Of a DNA stretch of 64,000 bases, positions 32,326-41,575 are shown in pieces. Location: contig JAOPKB010000001.1 of the NCBI GenBank assembly GCA_025517485.1, positions 310,001 to 374,000 on the forward strand, given 5' to 3'. The translations under genes and the position numbers were made by a program. This DNA comes from Natronoglomus mannanivorans (GTDB lineage: Archaea > Halobacteriota > Halobacteria > Halobacteriales > Natrialbaceae). Under the pieces are notes generated by a model that did not search any database, was not told the origin of the DNA, and was given only the letters and a program-made list of their open reading frames with translations. Each line of letters begins with the position of its first letter. The stretch's first letter is position 1.

Positions 32326-34626
32326 ATGACGAACAACGAACTCGCGCGAGACGTCGGGCTAGTTGGAGCGCTTACCGTCGGGATCGGCGCGACGCTGGGG
32401 GCAGGAATTTTCGTTCTGCCGTCGATCGTCGCCGGGCAGGTCGGGCCGATACTGTGGCTGCCGTTCCTGCTCGCCGGCTGTCTCGCGCTCGTCAACGCCG
32501 TGCTGGTCGCCGAACTGGCGACCGCCCTGCCGCGCTCTGGTGGGAGCTACGGCTGGGTCTACCGCGCGCTCGGCCCGCCGTTCGGGACGCTCACTGGGAT
32601 CGCCAACTGGACGAGCACGGCGCTCGTCACAGCCTTTTACTGTCTGGGGTTCGGGATCTATCTGGGCTTTTTCATCCCGCTTCCTGAGGGCTGGCTGTTC
32701 GGACTGACGCTGTCGCCCGAGCGGACGGGCGCCGTCCTCGCCGCGTTCGTGATCCTCGCGTCGAATTACGTCGGCGTCCGAAACGGCGGACCGGGAGCCG
32801 TCGCCCTCGTCTGCCTCCTCGTCGCGAGTCTCGTCGGGTTCGTCGTCGCGACGACGGCCACGATCGGCGTCGGCGAACTGATCGCCGCCGTCACCGACGA
32901 TCGACTCGTCGGCTCGATCGACAGCCTCGCCGGTGCGACCGCGCTCGTGTTCGTCTCCTATCTGGGATACGCGAAACTGGCCGCCATCGCCGGTGAGGTA
33001 CAGACACCCGGATGGACGCTTCCCCGAGCGATTCTGGGGAGCCTGCTTGCCGTCGGGACGCTCTACGTCTGCATCGCCATCGTCCTCGAGGCGGCCGTCG
33101 ACTGGGAGACGCTCGCGGCGACCGATCAGGCGATCGTGATCGTCGCGGACGCGGTATCCGGCTCCGCCGGCGTCGCTATCGTCGGTCTCGCGGGGATTCT
33201 CGCGACGGTGACCAGCGCCACGATGTCGATCTCGACCTCGGCTCGCATCGGCCACGCGATGGGATCGGACGGACTCGTCAGTCGCTCGCTGGGCACGCTC
33301 CATCCCCGATTCGGAACGCCCTACCGGGCGTTTCAGCTGACCGGACTCGTCGTCGTCGCCCTCGTCGTGACCGCGGATCTGGTCACGCTCGCCCTGCTTG
33401 CGACGGCGTTACACCTCGTCGTCGCCGTCCTCTCGTCGATCTCCCTGCTGTCGGTCCGTCGGTCTGTGCCGTCCTACGAGCCGCCGTTCGAAGCGCCTGC
33501 ATCGGCCGCTCTCGCCGTGATCGCTTGTCTCGGTTCGATCGCCCTGCTGGTTGCCGTCGGAACGACGGTCCTGCTTCTCACCACGGCCGTCCTCGTCGGT
33601 GCGATCGGCTGGTTCGTTCTCTACGGCCGAACCCGTGCAGCCCCGTCGGACTCGATCGAGACCGAACTCGAGCGGCGTGTGGATGCGGGACCGAGAGCGC
33701 CGAAAGCAGACGCCGACAGTTCGAACGGAGTCGAAACCGGCACCGAGGGCCTCTCGCGTAACCTGATGAGAAGCGAGGCCGAACAGATCGACGAAGACGT
33801 ACCCGACGAGACGATCCTGATCCCTCTGTCGAATCCACGAACCGAGCGCGACCTCGTCGAACTCGGCTGTACCGTCGCCCAATCTCGCGGTGCTGGCGTC
33901 GTCGCGATCCATATCGTCCAGGTGCCGAGCCAGACACCGCTTCACCAGGCGACCGGGCGCGAACACACGGCCTCCGACCGACTCCTCGAGGCCGCTCGAG
34001 AGCACGCCGAACCGTTCGACGTTCCCCTCGAGACCTACACCGTCTTCTCCCACCGAAGCGTCGAGGAGGTCTTCGACGCGGCGCGCCGGCACGAAGCGGA
34101 CCTCGTGGTTATGGGCTGGCGGGAGTCGACGCCGTTCGCGGGCCGGGCCGAGACCGTGATCGACGAACTCGCCCACGAACTCCCCGCCGACTTGCTGGTT
34201 CTCAACGACCGCGGGTTCGATCCCTCGAGCGTCCTGCTCCCGACGACGGGAACCGTCAACGACGCTCTCGGAGCCGAGATCGCCCGCGTCTTCTGTGACG
34301 TCTGTGAGAGCGACGTCACCCTCCTGCACGTCGTCGACGGCGAACGCGAACGCGGCGGCGGCGAGCGCTTCCTCGAGGACTGGAGCGCGCGCCACGACCT
34401 CGAGGACGCCGCGACGGTCGTCGACACCTCGGGTGACGTCGAGGGGGCGATTTCGAACCACGCTGCGGACCACTCGCTGTTGATCGTCGGGGCGACCGAA
34501 CGAGGATTGCTCTCGCGGCTGGTCAAGCGCGCGCTCGCGCTTGGCGTCGTCGAGGACGTCGAGTGTTCGGTGCTCCTGACCGAGCGCGCCCATCGGCGGT
34601 CGTTGCGAGAGCGGCTGTTTCGGTAG
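32326..34626 (+). CDS. APC-superfamily permease with C-terminal tandem UspA domains
   Basis: A 766-residue protein. Residues ~10-440 are a 12-helix APC amino acid/polyamine-type permease, with the signature GATLGAGIFVLPS (~22-34) in helix 1. After an acidic linker (~445-490), two Usp domains follow (~495-625 and ~630-755): ETILIPLSNPRTERD starts the first and SSVLLPTTGTVND the second, and LLIVGATERGLLSRL ends it. APC-Usp fusions are common in haloarchaea, and the Usp part probably gates or senses transport. Substrate unknown. Confidence 0.9.
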   Translation: MTNNELARDVGLVGALTVGIGATLGAGIFVLPSIVAGQVGPILWLPFLLAGCLALVNAVLVAELATALPRSGGSYGWVYRALGPPFGTLTGIANWTSTALVTAFYCLGFGIYLGFFIPLPEGWLFGLTLSPERTGAVLAAFVILASNYVGVRNGGPGAVALVCLLVASLVGFVVATTATIGVGELIAAVTDDRLVGSIDSLAGATALVFVSYLGYAKLAAIAGEVQTPGWTLPRAILGSLLAVGTLYVCIAIVLEAAVDWETLAATDQAIVIVADAVSGSAGVAIVGLAGILATVTSATMSISTSARIGHAMGSDGLVSRSLGTLHPRFGTPYRAFQLTGLVVVALVVTADLVTLALLATALHLVVAVLSSISLLSVRRSVPSYEPPFEAPASAALAVIACLGSIALLVAVGTTVLLLTTAVLVGAIGWFVLYGRTRAAPSDSIETELERRVDAGPRAPKADADSSNGVETGTEGLSRNLMRSEAEQIDEDVPDETILIPLSNPRTERDLVELGCTVAQSRGAGVVAIHIVQVPSQTPLHQATGREHTASDRLLEAAREHAEPFDVPLETYTVFSHRSVEEVFDAARRHEADLVVMGWRESTPFAGRAETVIDELAHELPADLLVLNDRGFDPSSVLLPTTGTVNDALGAEIARVFCDVCESDVTLLHVVDGERERGGGERFLEDWSARHDLEDAATVVDTSGDVEGAISNHAADHSLLIVGATERGLLSRLVKRALALGVVEDVECSVLLTERAHRRSLRERLFR

Positions 34627-34717
34627 TAAAGTGTCGTCGGCCATCGCTGGGAGTTTCCTCGAGTGACCGTTTGAACCAGCGCTCACCGTCAGTCGGCGAC
34701 CTATTGGACACCCACGC

Positions 34718-36847
34718 TCAGTCGGTGGCTTCGCCCCGAACAGCCGGCAGCGTAACCGAGAACGTTGCACCCTCTCCGGGTTCGGAGTCAACCCAGATAT
34801 TGCCGCCGTGGCGTTCGACGACCCGTTCACAGAGCGCGAGGCCGATCCCCGTGCCCGAATAGGTCTCGTTCTCGTCGCCGCCGAACCCTTCGAAGACCTC
34901 GAAGATCCGATCCTGGTCGTCCGGATCGATACCGATTCCCTCGTCGGTGACGGAAACCGTCCACTCCGTCCCGTTCCGCTCGGCGGAGACGTGCACCCTC
35001 GGTGGACCCTCACCGCTGTACTCGATCGCGTTCGAGAGCAGGTTCTGGAACACCTGCTGTAACTGTCCTTCGTCACCGTCGACGACGGGGAGCGATTCGG
35101 CCGTGATCTCCGCATCGTGTTGCTGGATTTTTAACTGAAGGTCGTCCCGAACGTCCTCGAGGAGCGCATCGAGATCGATCGGTTCGAACTCGCCGCCCCG
35201 ACTCTCCACCCGCGAATACTGAAGCAGGCCCTCGATCATGTTTCGCATGCGTTCTGCCCCATTGACGGCGTACGCGAGGAACTCCTCGCCGTCGTCGTCG
35301 AGCTCGTCTCTGTACCGGCGGTCGATCAGTTGCAGGTAGCTCGAGACCATTCGAAGCGGCTCCTGCAGGTCGTGGCTGGCCGCGTAGGCGAACTGCTCGA
35401 GGCGTTCGTTGGACGTCTCGAGATCCGCGACCAGTTGTTCGAGCTCCGTCTGATACTGCTGGCGCTCGATCGCCTCGGCGAGGACGTTCGCGACGCTCTG
35501 GACGAAGGTGACGTCCTGAGCGGAGAACGTACGGCTCTCGGTATCGTGTGTACCGAGAATTCCCCACGGCTCGCCGAACGGACCGATGATGGTACTGATG
35601 CCGCTTCGGACGTCGTGACTGCGCAGTAGCTCGGGGCCGCCAAATCGTGTTTCCGTCTCGAGGTTTTCGACTACGATCGGGTGATCGTTCGCCAAGGTGT
35701 AGGCGGCCTGTGAGTCCGCCTCGACGGCGGAGACCGTCGCCTCACCGACGAGGCCGTTCTGCCAGCCGACACCCTGTCGAAGCAGGAGTTCGTCGGTCTC
35801 GCTGTCGAGGTCGAGCACTTTACAGTACGCGTTGTCGAGGACGTCCGCGACCTGACGGGCTGCTTCGTGCATCAACTCGTCGAGGTCGTCGGTCTCGAGG
35901 GCGAGCTGGCCGAGGTCGGCGACGACTTGTTGTTGATGGGCCCGCTGCTCGAGTTGCCGTTCGCGCTCCTCGCGTTCGGAAATCTCACGCCCGATCCCTG
36001 CCAGGACGGACTCGCCGTCGGGCGTCTCGAGCGTCGAGGCGGTGAACTCGTAGGGGATCAGTTCGCCGTCGCTGGTACGGAGTCGTACTTCGAGCTGGAC
36101 GCTCCCGGTCTCGAACCCGTCCGCGATCGCCTCCGTGACCCTCTCGTCCGCCGTCTCGTCGAAGAATTCGGCCGTCTCCATCGACGAGATCTCCGCGTCC
36201 GAGTAGCCCGTCACCTCACAGAGCGTCTCGTTCCACCGCTGGAGCGTGCCGTCCTCCTCGAGAACGTAGAAGATGTCGTGGATCGCGTCGAGAACGTGAT
36301 CGGTGTACCGTTTGTGGCGATCGAGGCGTTCGTTCGACTCCTCGAGTTGGATATTCGTCTCCTCGAGTCGGGCCACAGTCTCCTCGAGTTCCGCCTGTGT
36401 TCGCTCGAGGTCCCGGTTTCGCTGCTCGAGTTCGCGCGTTCGCGTCTTGGCCGTTCCATCGTGGACCCCGACGGCGAAGCCCGCGACACTGCCGAGCGCC
36501 GTCAGGATCGGTGGGGACGTCGTCAGGTCGGAGATACCGCCCTCGGGCTGGACGTGATACAGGAGGAGCAAGCCAGCCATCGCGCCGAATCCGGCGAGAC
36601 ACCAGCGAGCGATGTCGGGGTAAAACTCGGCGCTGATGTCGGTTCGAGAGAGCCAGTAGCCGCCGTACGCCAGACCGAAACCGGGAGCGGCGATGAGCAG
36701 CGTAACGATGAGGACGTTCCCCGCTGGAGCGGCTTGCTCGAGGCGAACGAGTGCCCGTCCGGCGGCGAACGCGATATAGAGCCCGCCGAGAGCACTGATG
36801 GCACGTCTCGCACCGAGTGTGGACAGCAGGTGCCGCCAGGTAACCAT
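34718..36847 (-). CDS. Membrane-anchored PAS-GAF sensor histidine kinase
   Basis: A 709-residue kinase. Hydrophobic N-terminal segments (~10-120) form about four membrane helices. A coiled coil (~130-180) leads to a PAS domain (~185-295, HDIFYVLEEDGTL), a GAF domain (~310-460) and a HisKA/HATPase core. The phospho-acceptor His is in AASHDLQEPLRMV (~493), the N box in FQNLLSNAIEYS (~602), and G boxes in DEGIGIDPDD and GTGIGLALC. The ATG at 36847 is preferred to the GTG at 36856. No response regulator is adjacent, as is usual in haloarchaea. Confidence 0.9.
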   Translation of the reverse strand: MVTWRHLLSTLGARRAISALGGLYIAFAAGRALVRLEQAAPAGNVLIVTLLIAAPGFGLAYGGYWLSRTDISAEFYPDIARWCLAGFGAMAGLLLLYHVQPEGGISDLTTSPPILTALGSVAGFAVGVHDGTAKTRTRELEQRNRDLERTQAELEETVARLEETNIQLEESNERLDRHKRYTDHVLDAIHDIFYVLEEDGTLQRWNETLCEVTGYSDAEISSMETAEFFDETADERVTEAIADGFETGSVQLEVRLRTSDGELIPYEFTASTLETPDGESVLAGIGREISEREERERQLEQRAHQQQVVADLGQLALETDDLDELMHEAARQVADVLDNAYCKVLDLDSETDELLLRQGVGWQNGLVGEATVSAVEADSQAAYTLANDHPIVVENLETETRFGGPELLRSHDVRSGISTIIGPFGEPWGILGTHDTESRTFSAQDVTFVQSVANVLAEAIERQQYQTELEQLVADLETSNERLEQFAYAASHDLQEPLRMVSSYLQLIDRRYRDELDDDGEEFLAYAVNGAERMRNMIEGLLQYSRVESRGGEFEPIDLDALLEDVRDDLQLKIQQHDAEITAESLPVVDGDEGQLQQVFQNLLSNAIEYSGEGPPRVHVSAERNGTEWTVSVTDEGIGIDPDDQDRIFEVFEGFGGDENETYSGTGIGLALCERVVERHGGNIWVDSEPGEGATFSVTLPAVRGEATD

Positions 36848-36962
36848 TGGTCTCACTCATCTCGGATCACGGTAATCCATGTTACGATGGGCCGCGATAC
36901 TACCGATTCGAATGCACACCTACCGACACCGCTCAAAGCCCAGTTACACCCGTTCACCTTCC

Positions 36963-38216
36963 TCACCCGGCGACCGTCGACTCCTCGTGAATCACCCGCA
37001 CTGAAACCTCGAGGCCCGTCCGCTCGCGTATCTCCTCACGGATCGTCGCCGCAGCGTCGTCGGAAGCGCCAGCCATCCGAACCGTCACCGAATTGGGCGT
37101 CGGCGAGACGACGTCGGCGTCGTAGCCGACCGAACGGTCGATCACCTCGCCCGGCGTGTCCTCGAGAACGGCGTCTACCTCCCGTTCGAAGGCCGCGTTC
37201 TCTCGGGCGTCGAGGGTTCCCAGCGCGAGAAACGACGTCAGGACGAGGATGACGATTCCGAGGGCGATCAGGCGCTCGACGGTGATCCGCTGGGCCCGAC
37301 GCACGTCGTACCAGTGGTCGGGACGGTAGCGTTTGACCCAGACGGTGAGGATGCCGACCGCGTTGATCGAGAGGACGTTGACCGCGACGAGGATCGCCGC
37401 GCCGATGGCGACGACGGGATCGGCGTAGGCGATGCCCAGCCCGACGGTCGCCGCGGGCGGGATGAGCGCCACCGCGATCATGACACCGACCAGCGCCTCG
37501 TCGGCCCCCGAGGTGAGCGAGAGCGCACCGGCGACTCCTGCGCCGAGCGCGATTGCCAGTGCGAGCATCCCCGGGTGGACGCGTTCGGCGATCTGCTGGA
37601 CGAGCAGTAACTCGAGGTGTGGATCGACGAGGACCCGATAGCTCAGCGCGAACAGCGTCGCGCTGGCGATGGCGACTGCGAGGCCGACGACCTGCGAGGT
37701 CGCCCCGGTCCAGAACAGGTCGTCGTCGCCGATGACGCTGCCGACACAGGAGGCCATCGCCGGGCCGATCAGCGGCGCGATCACCATCGAACCGACGACG
37801 ACGGCCGCGCTGTTTTCCAGCAAGCCGGCGGTGGCGACGATGGCGCTGACGATCGTGAACGCGACGTAATTGGGCGTGCTCCGCGAGAGGTTCTGTGCGG
37901 TCGACCTGAGCTCCTCTCGGGAAATGCGTTCGACGTCGGTCTCCTCGGTGTCGTCCTCGCGGCGCTGTTCGAACCGATCGGAGACGATCGTCTCGGCGTC
38001 GCTGACGACCATGTACCCCTCGCGCTCGATCCCGGCGTCGCGCAACCGGGCGACGATTCGTTCGACCTCGCCCGACTCGACGGGAATGTAGGCGATGTTG
38101 CTGTAATCCGACCGGGCGCTCTCGTCGGACATCGCGTAGTCGACGCCTTCCTCCTCGAGGGCGGCGATGACCGCGTCGCGGGACGACTCCGGGATGAGCG
38201 TCTGGATGAGGCGCAT
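36963..38216 (-). CDS. DUF389 / TIGR00341-family membrane protein
   Basis: A 417-residue protein. The N-terminal ~140 residues form a soluble ferredoxin-like regulatory domain (MRLIQTLIPESSRDAVIAAL). The membrane region (~150-345) has about six helices carrying VGSMVIAPLIGPAMASCVG and GVMIAVALIPPAATVGLG, characteristic of DUF389. A C-terminal soluble domain (~350-417) follows. Function is not established for the family. Start at 38216 was chosen because upstream codons do not resemble the family. Divergent from the antiporter gene at 38478. Confidence 0.88.
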   Translation of the reverse strand: MRLIQTLIPESSRDAVIAALEEEGVDYAMSDESARSDYSNIAYIPVESGEVERIVARLRDAGIEREGYMVVSDAETIVSDRFEQRREDDTEETDVERISREELRSTAQNLSRSTPNYVAFTIVSAIVATAGLLENSAAVVVGSMVIAPLIGPAMASCVGSVIGDDDLFWTGATSQVVGLAVAIASATLFALSYRVLVDPHLELLLVQQIAERVHPGMLALAIALGAGVAGALSLTSGADEALVGVMIAVALIPPAATVGLGIAYADPVVAIGAAILVAVNVLSINAVGILTVWVKRYRPDHWYDVRRAQRITVERLIALGIVILVLTSFLALGTLDARENAAFEREVDAVLEDTPGEVIDRSVGYDADVVSPTPNSVTVRMAGASDDAAATIREEIRERTGLEVSVRVIHEESTVAG

Positions 38217-38477
38217 TCGGTGGTTCGTCTCGGGGGTTTCCGCCCGCGGGTAATGAAACCGCCGGACGACGGCCGTCCATACTGAACACAGTCCCTGTCG
38301 CGATGCCAGTTCCGGGAGACGAACGACACTCGAGTCCGTGGATCCGCCGAGCACTCGCTTCTCACGAACTGAACCGCGCATACAGGCTTATCCGCGTGTT
38401 CGGTGGGCTCTGGAACGAGTGTCCAGTGGCCGACCGTGATACCGACTCGAGCGTCAACGGGAGAGACGACGACTAGT

Positions 38478-40556
38478 ATGATCTCTGACGGGCTCGGAAT
38501 CCCGATTACCGACTCGGTCGCGATCTTCTGGCTGGCGATCGTCGTCTTTCTCGTCGCCCCCCTCGTCCTCGACCGCTATCGACTCCCGGGGATCGTCGGC
38601 ATCATCATCGCCGGCGCGACGATCGGCCCGAACGGACTCGGTATCCTCGAGCGCGGTGAGACCATCGTCCTGCTCGGCGAGGTCGGCCTGCTCTACCTGA
38701 TGTTCGTCGCAGGCCTCGAGATCGACTTCGCGCGGTTCGTCGAGACGCGCGAGCGGAGCCTGGTGTTCGGTCTCCTGTCGTTTCTGATCCCGCAGGCGGT
38801 CGGGACGGCTGCCGGTATGGTCTTGCTCGGCATGTCGTTTCCCGCGGCCTCGCTGTTCGCTTCGATATTCGCCTCGCACACGCTGCTCGCCTTCCCCGTC
38901 GTCTCACGGCTCGGACTCACGGACAACGAGAGTATCACGGCGACGATCGGCGGCACGATCGTCACCGACACGATCGCCTTGCTGGTGCTCGCGGTCGTCG
39001 TCGCCGCCGAAGTCGGCACCCTCGACGCGACGTTCTGGTTCCAGCTCGTCCTCGGCGTCTCGACGTTCTTCCTCGGCGTCTGGCTCGTGGTGCCGCCGCT
39101 CAGTCGGTGGTTCTTTCGAACCGTAACCCAGGAGAGTTCCCTCGAGTACCTGTTCGTCCTCGCGGTCGCCTTCGGGAGCGCGTTTCTCGCGATGGTCGCC
39201 GGGATCGAAGCCATCGTGGGGGCCTTCCTCGCCGGTCTCGCGCTCAACCGTCAGATTCCCCACCACGGCCCGTTGATGAACCGCATCGAGTTCGTCGGGA
39301 ACGCGCTCTTTATCCCCTTCTTCTTGCTTTCCGTCGGGATGCTCGTCGACGTCCGCGTCCTCCTCGAAGGGTGGGAGACGCTGCTGGTCTCGACGATACT
39401 CGTCGTCGCCGTCCTCGCGACGAAGTGGGCCGCCGCCTGGGCGACCGGCGCCGCCTTCGGCTACTCGGAGTCAGAACGGATGACGATGTTCGGCCTCTCG
39501 CTCGGGCAGGCCGCCGCCGCACTCGCGATCGTCCTCGTCGGCTACGACGTAGGGCTGTTCGGCGAGAGCGTGCTCAACGGGACCATCGTCATGATCCTCG
39601 TCGTCAGCGTCCTCAGTCCAGCGATCGTCGAGCGCTACGGTCGCGAGGTGATCCGGACGACGGGCCGAGAAGAAGTGACAGAGGACCGCCTCCAGCGGAT
39701 TCTCGTTCCGAGTTCGGCGACGGCCGAGCACCGCCGTGGCCTGTTCGACCTCGCGTTCGCGATTCGCGAGACAGAGACGGGCCTGGACGCGGCGCCGCTG
39801 TACGCACTCACGGTCGTCCAGCCCAGTCCGACCGTCGAGGCCGACGTCGCCGCCGCGGAAGCCGACCTCGAGGAGACCGTCGCGTACGCCGCCGGTGCGG
39901 CGGTCCCGGTGGTCACCCAGACCCGCATCGATCACAACGTCGCCTCGGGCGTGCTCCGGGCGACGGTCGAGAACCGGATCTCGACGGTGGTCGTCGGCTG
40001 GGACGGTGCCGCCTCTCGGGGCCAGCGGGTCTTCGGCGAGGTGATCGATCAGGTACTCGTCGGGACGGACCGCCTCGTCCTCGTCTCGCGGGTTCGGGAG
40101 CCGATCAGTACGACGACCGAGGTGACGGTCGTCCTCCCACCGGGAATCGAGTACAATCAGGGGTTCGACGAGGCCATACGACAGATAAAGCGAATCGCGA
40201 GCGACGTCGGCGCGTCGATTCGGGCGGTGGCAGTCGACGATGACGGGGAGCCGACTCGCCCACTGAAGGCGAGTGCCAGCGAGAGCACAGTCGAGGAGGC
40301 GTTCGACGCGGTCGAACCCGAGGTCCCGACACAGTTCGAGACCACCAATTGGGAACGGCTGACGGATCGACTGGCCGAGCGGACGGGGCGATCACAGCTG
40401 ATCGTCGTCGTCAGCGCCCGCCGAAACGCGCTCGGCTGGCACCCCGAACTCCGAACGCTCCCCAAGCGAATTTCGGGGCTGACCGACGGGAACTTCGTGA
40501 TCGTCTACCCCGCTCGTGGTGAGCGCGACGATCGGCAGTTCCTCGAGATGCGGTGA
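38478..40556 (+). CDS. CPA2-type cation:proton antiporter with Usp-like C-terminal domains
   Basis: A 692-residue protein. Residues ~10-390 form a 12-13-helix Na+(K+)/H+ antiporter (IVGIIIAGATIGPNGLGIL, LLYLMFVAGLEIDF, FFLLSVGMLVDVRV). Residues ~400-540 and ~545-690 are two Usp-like soluble domains (ILVPSSATAEHRRGLFDLAFAI, VTVVLPPGIEYNQGFDEAI). This is a typical haloarchaeal build. Likely role is sodium or potassium extrusion and pH homeostasis; ion choice not visible. ATG at 38478 gives the expected N-terminus just before helix 1. Confidence 0.9.
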   Translation: MISDGLGIPITDSVAIFWLAIVVFLVAPLVLDRYRLPGIVGIIIAGATIGPNGLGILERGETIVLLGEVGLLYLMFVAGLEIDFARFVETRERSLVFGLLSFLIPQAVGTAAGMVLLGMSFPAASLFASIFASHTLLAFPVVSRLGLTDNESITATIGGTIVTDTIALLVLAVVVAAEVGTLDATFWFQLVLGVSTFFLGVWLVVPPLSRWFFRTVTQESSLEYLFVLAVAFGSAFLAMVAGIEAIVGAFLAGLALNRQIPHHGPLMNRIEFVGNALFIPFFLLSVGMLVDVRVLLEGWETLLVSTILVVAVLATKWAAAWATGAAFGYSESERMTMFGLSLGQAAAALAIVLVGYDVGLFGESVLNGTIVMILVVSVLSPAIVERYGREVIRTTGREEVTEDRLQRILVPSSATAEHRRGLFDLAFAIRETETGLDAAPLYALTVVQPSPTVEADVAAAEADLEETVAYAAGAAVPVVTQTRIDHNVASGVLRATVENRISTVVVGWDGAASRGQRVFGEVIDQVLVGTDRLVLVSRVREPISTTTEVTVVLPPGIEYNQGFDEAIRQIKRIASDVGASIRAVAVDDDGEPTRPLKASASESTVEEAFDAVEPEVPTQFETTNWERLTDRLAERTGRSQLIVVVSARRNALGWHPELRTLPKRISGLTDGNFVIVYPARGERDDRQFLEMR

Positions 40557-40655
40557 GTGATTCGAGGTCGACACGACTCGCGGCCGACGATGCCGGCGAC
40601 GGTAACCGACAGCGAAGTTCATAACCCGTCGCCTTCCTAACGCCCATCTATACCC

Positions 40656-41573
40656 ATGCACGCGCACTCACAGGCACAGGCGCTCGTCATCGTCGCCCAC
40701 GGGTCGCACCTGAACCCGGACGCCTCGAACCCGACGTACGCGCACGCGGACACCATCCGCGACGCCGGCGCGTTCGACGAGGTTCGCGAGGCCTTCTGGA
40801 AGGAAGAACCGCACTTCCGCGAGGTGATCCGCACCCTCGAGTCCGAGGAGATCTACGTCGTCCCGCTGTTCATTAGCGAGGGGTACTTCACCGAACAGGT
40901 GATCCCCCGCGAACTCCGGCTCGAAGAGTGGGATCCCGAGCGGTGGGACTCCGACGGCACCGACGCCTCGCAGGCGACCCTCGAGGCGACGGACGTCGGC
41001 AAGCGGGTTCACTACTGCGGGCCGGTCGGAACCCACAACGCGATGTCGGACGTGATCGTCCAGCGAGCCGAGAGCGTGACGGGCGACTCGGACGTCGGTG
41101 ACGGGTTCGGACTCGCCGTCGTCGGCCACGGAACCGAGCGCAACGCGAACAGCGCGAAGGCGATCGAGTACCACGCCGACCGCATCCGCGAGACGGGGCG
41201 TTTCGACGAGGTACAGGCGCTGTTCATGGACGAGGAACCCGAGGTCGACGACGTGACCGACTTCTTCGAGAGCGACGACGTCGTCGTCGTCCCGCTGTTC
41301 GTCGCCGACGGCTACCACACCCAAGAGGACATTCCCGAGGATATGGGGTTGACCGACGACTACCGAACCGGCTGGGACGTCCCCGCCACAGTCGACGGCA
41401 CACGCATCTGGTACGCCGGCGCCGTCGGCACAGAGGCACTCATGGCCGACGTCGTCCTCGAGCGGGCGGCGGACGCGGGGGCCGACGTCGACGCGGCCAT
41501 CGACGAGGTTCGTGAACGAACTGGCGGTACCAGTACCGAAACCGAGAGCGAGCGCCACGTGACGGGTGACTGA
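40656..41573 (+). CDS. cbiX: CbiX-type sirohydrochlorin chelatase, tandem-domain (second copy)
   Basis: A 305-residue cytoplasmic protein of two related halves: ALVIVAHGSHLNPDASN (~9-25) starts the first and LAVVGHGTERNANSAKA (~151-167) the second, each with the metal-coordinating HG. It has no [2Fe-2S] extension, unlike the cbiX at 28324. CbiX/SirB enzymes insert Co or Fe into sirohydrochlorin, so this copy could be the siroheme ferrochelatase or a second cobaltochelatase. It is followed 2 nt later by the DR2241-like Fe-S gene, indicating one operon. Confidence 0.87.
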   Translation: MHAHSQAQALVIVAHGSHLNPDASNPTYAHADTIRDAGAFDEVREAFWKEEPHFREVIRTLESEEIYVVPLFISEGYFTEQVIPRELRLEEWDPERWDSDGTDASQATLEATDVGKRVHYCGPVGTHNAMSDVIVQRAESVTGDSDVGDGFGLAVVGHGTERNANSAKAIEYHADRIRETGRFDEVQALFMDEEPEVDDVTDFFESDDVVVVPLFVADGYHTQEDIPEDMGLTDDYRTGWDVPATVDGTRIWYAGAVGTEALMADVVLERAADAGADVDAAIDEVRERTGGTSTETESERHVTGD

Positions 41574-41575
41574 GC

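Noticed and set aside
33409..35115. Minus-strand open frame across the APC permease end and kinase end
   Set aside because: Arg/Asp/Val-rich translation with no motif; overlaps two well-supported genes.
37036..38289. Overlapping frame on the minus strand inside the DUF389 gene
   Set aside because: Very Arg-rich translation typical of an out-of-phase GC-rich frame.
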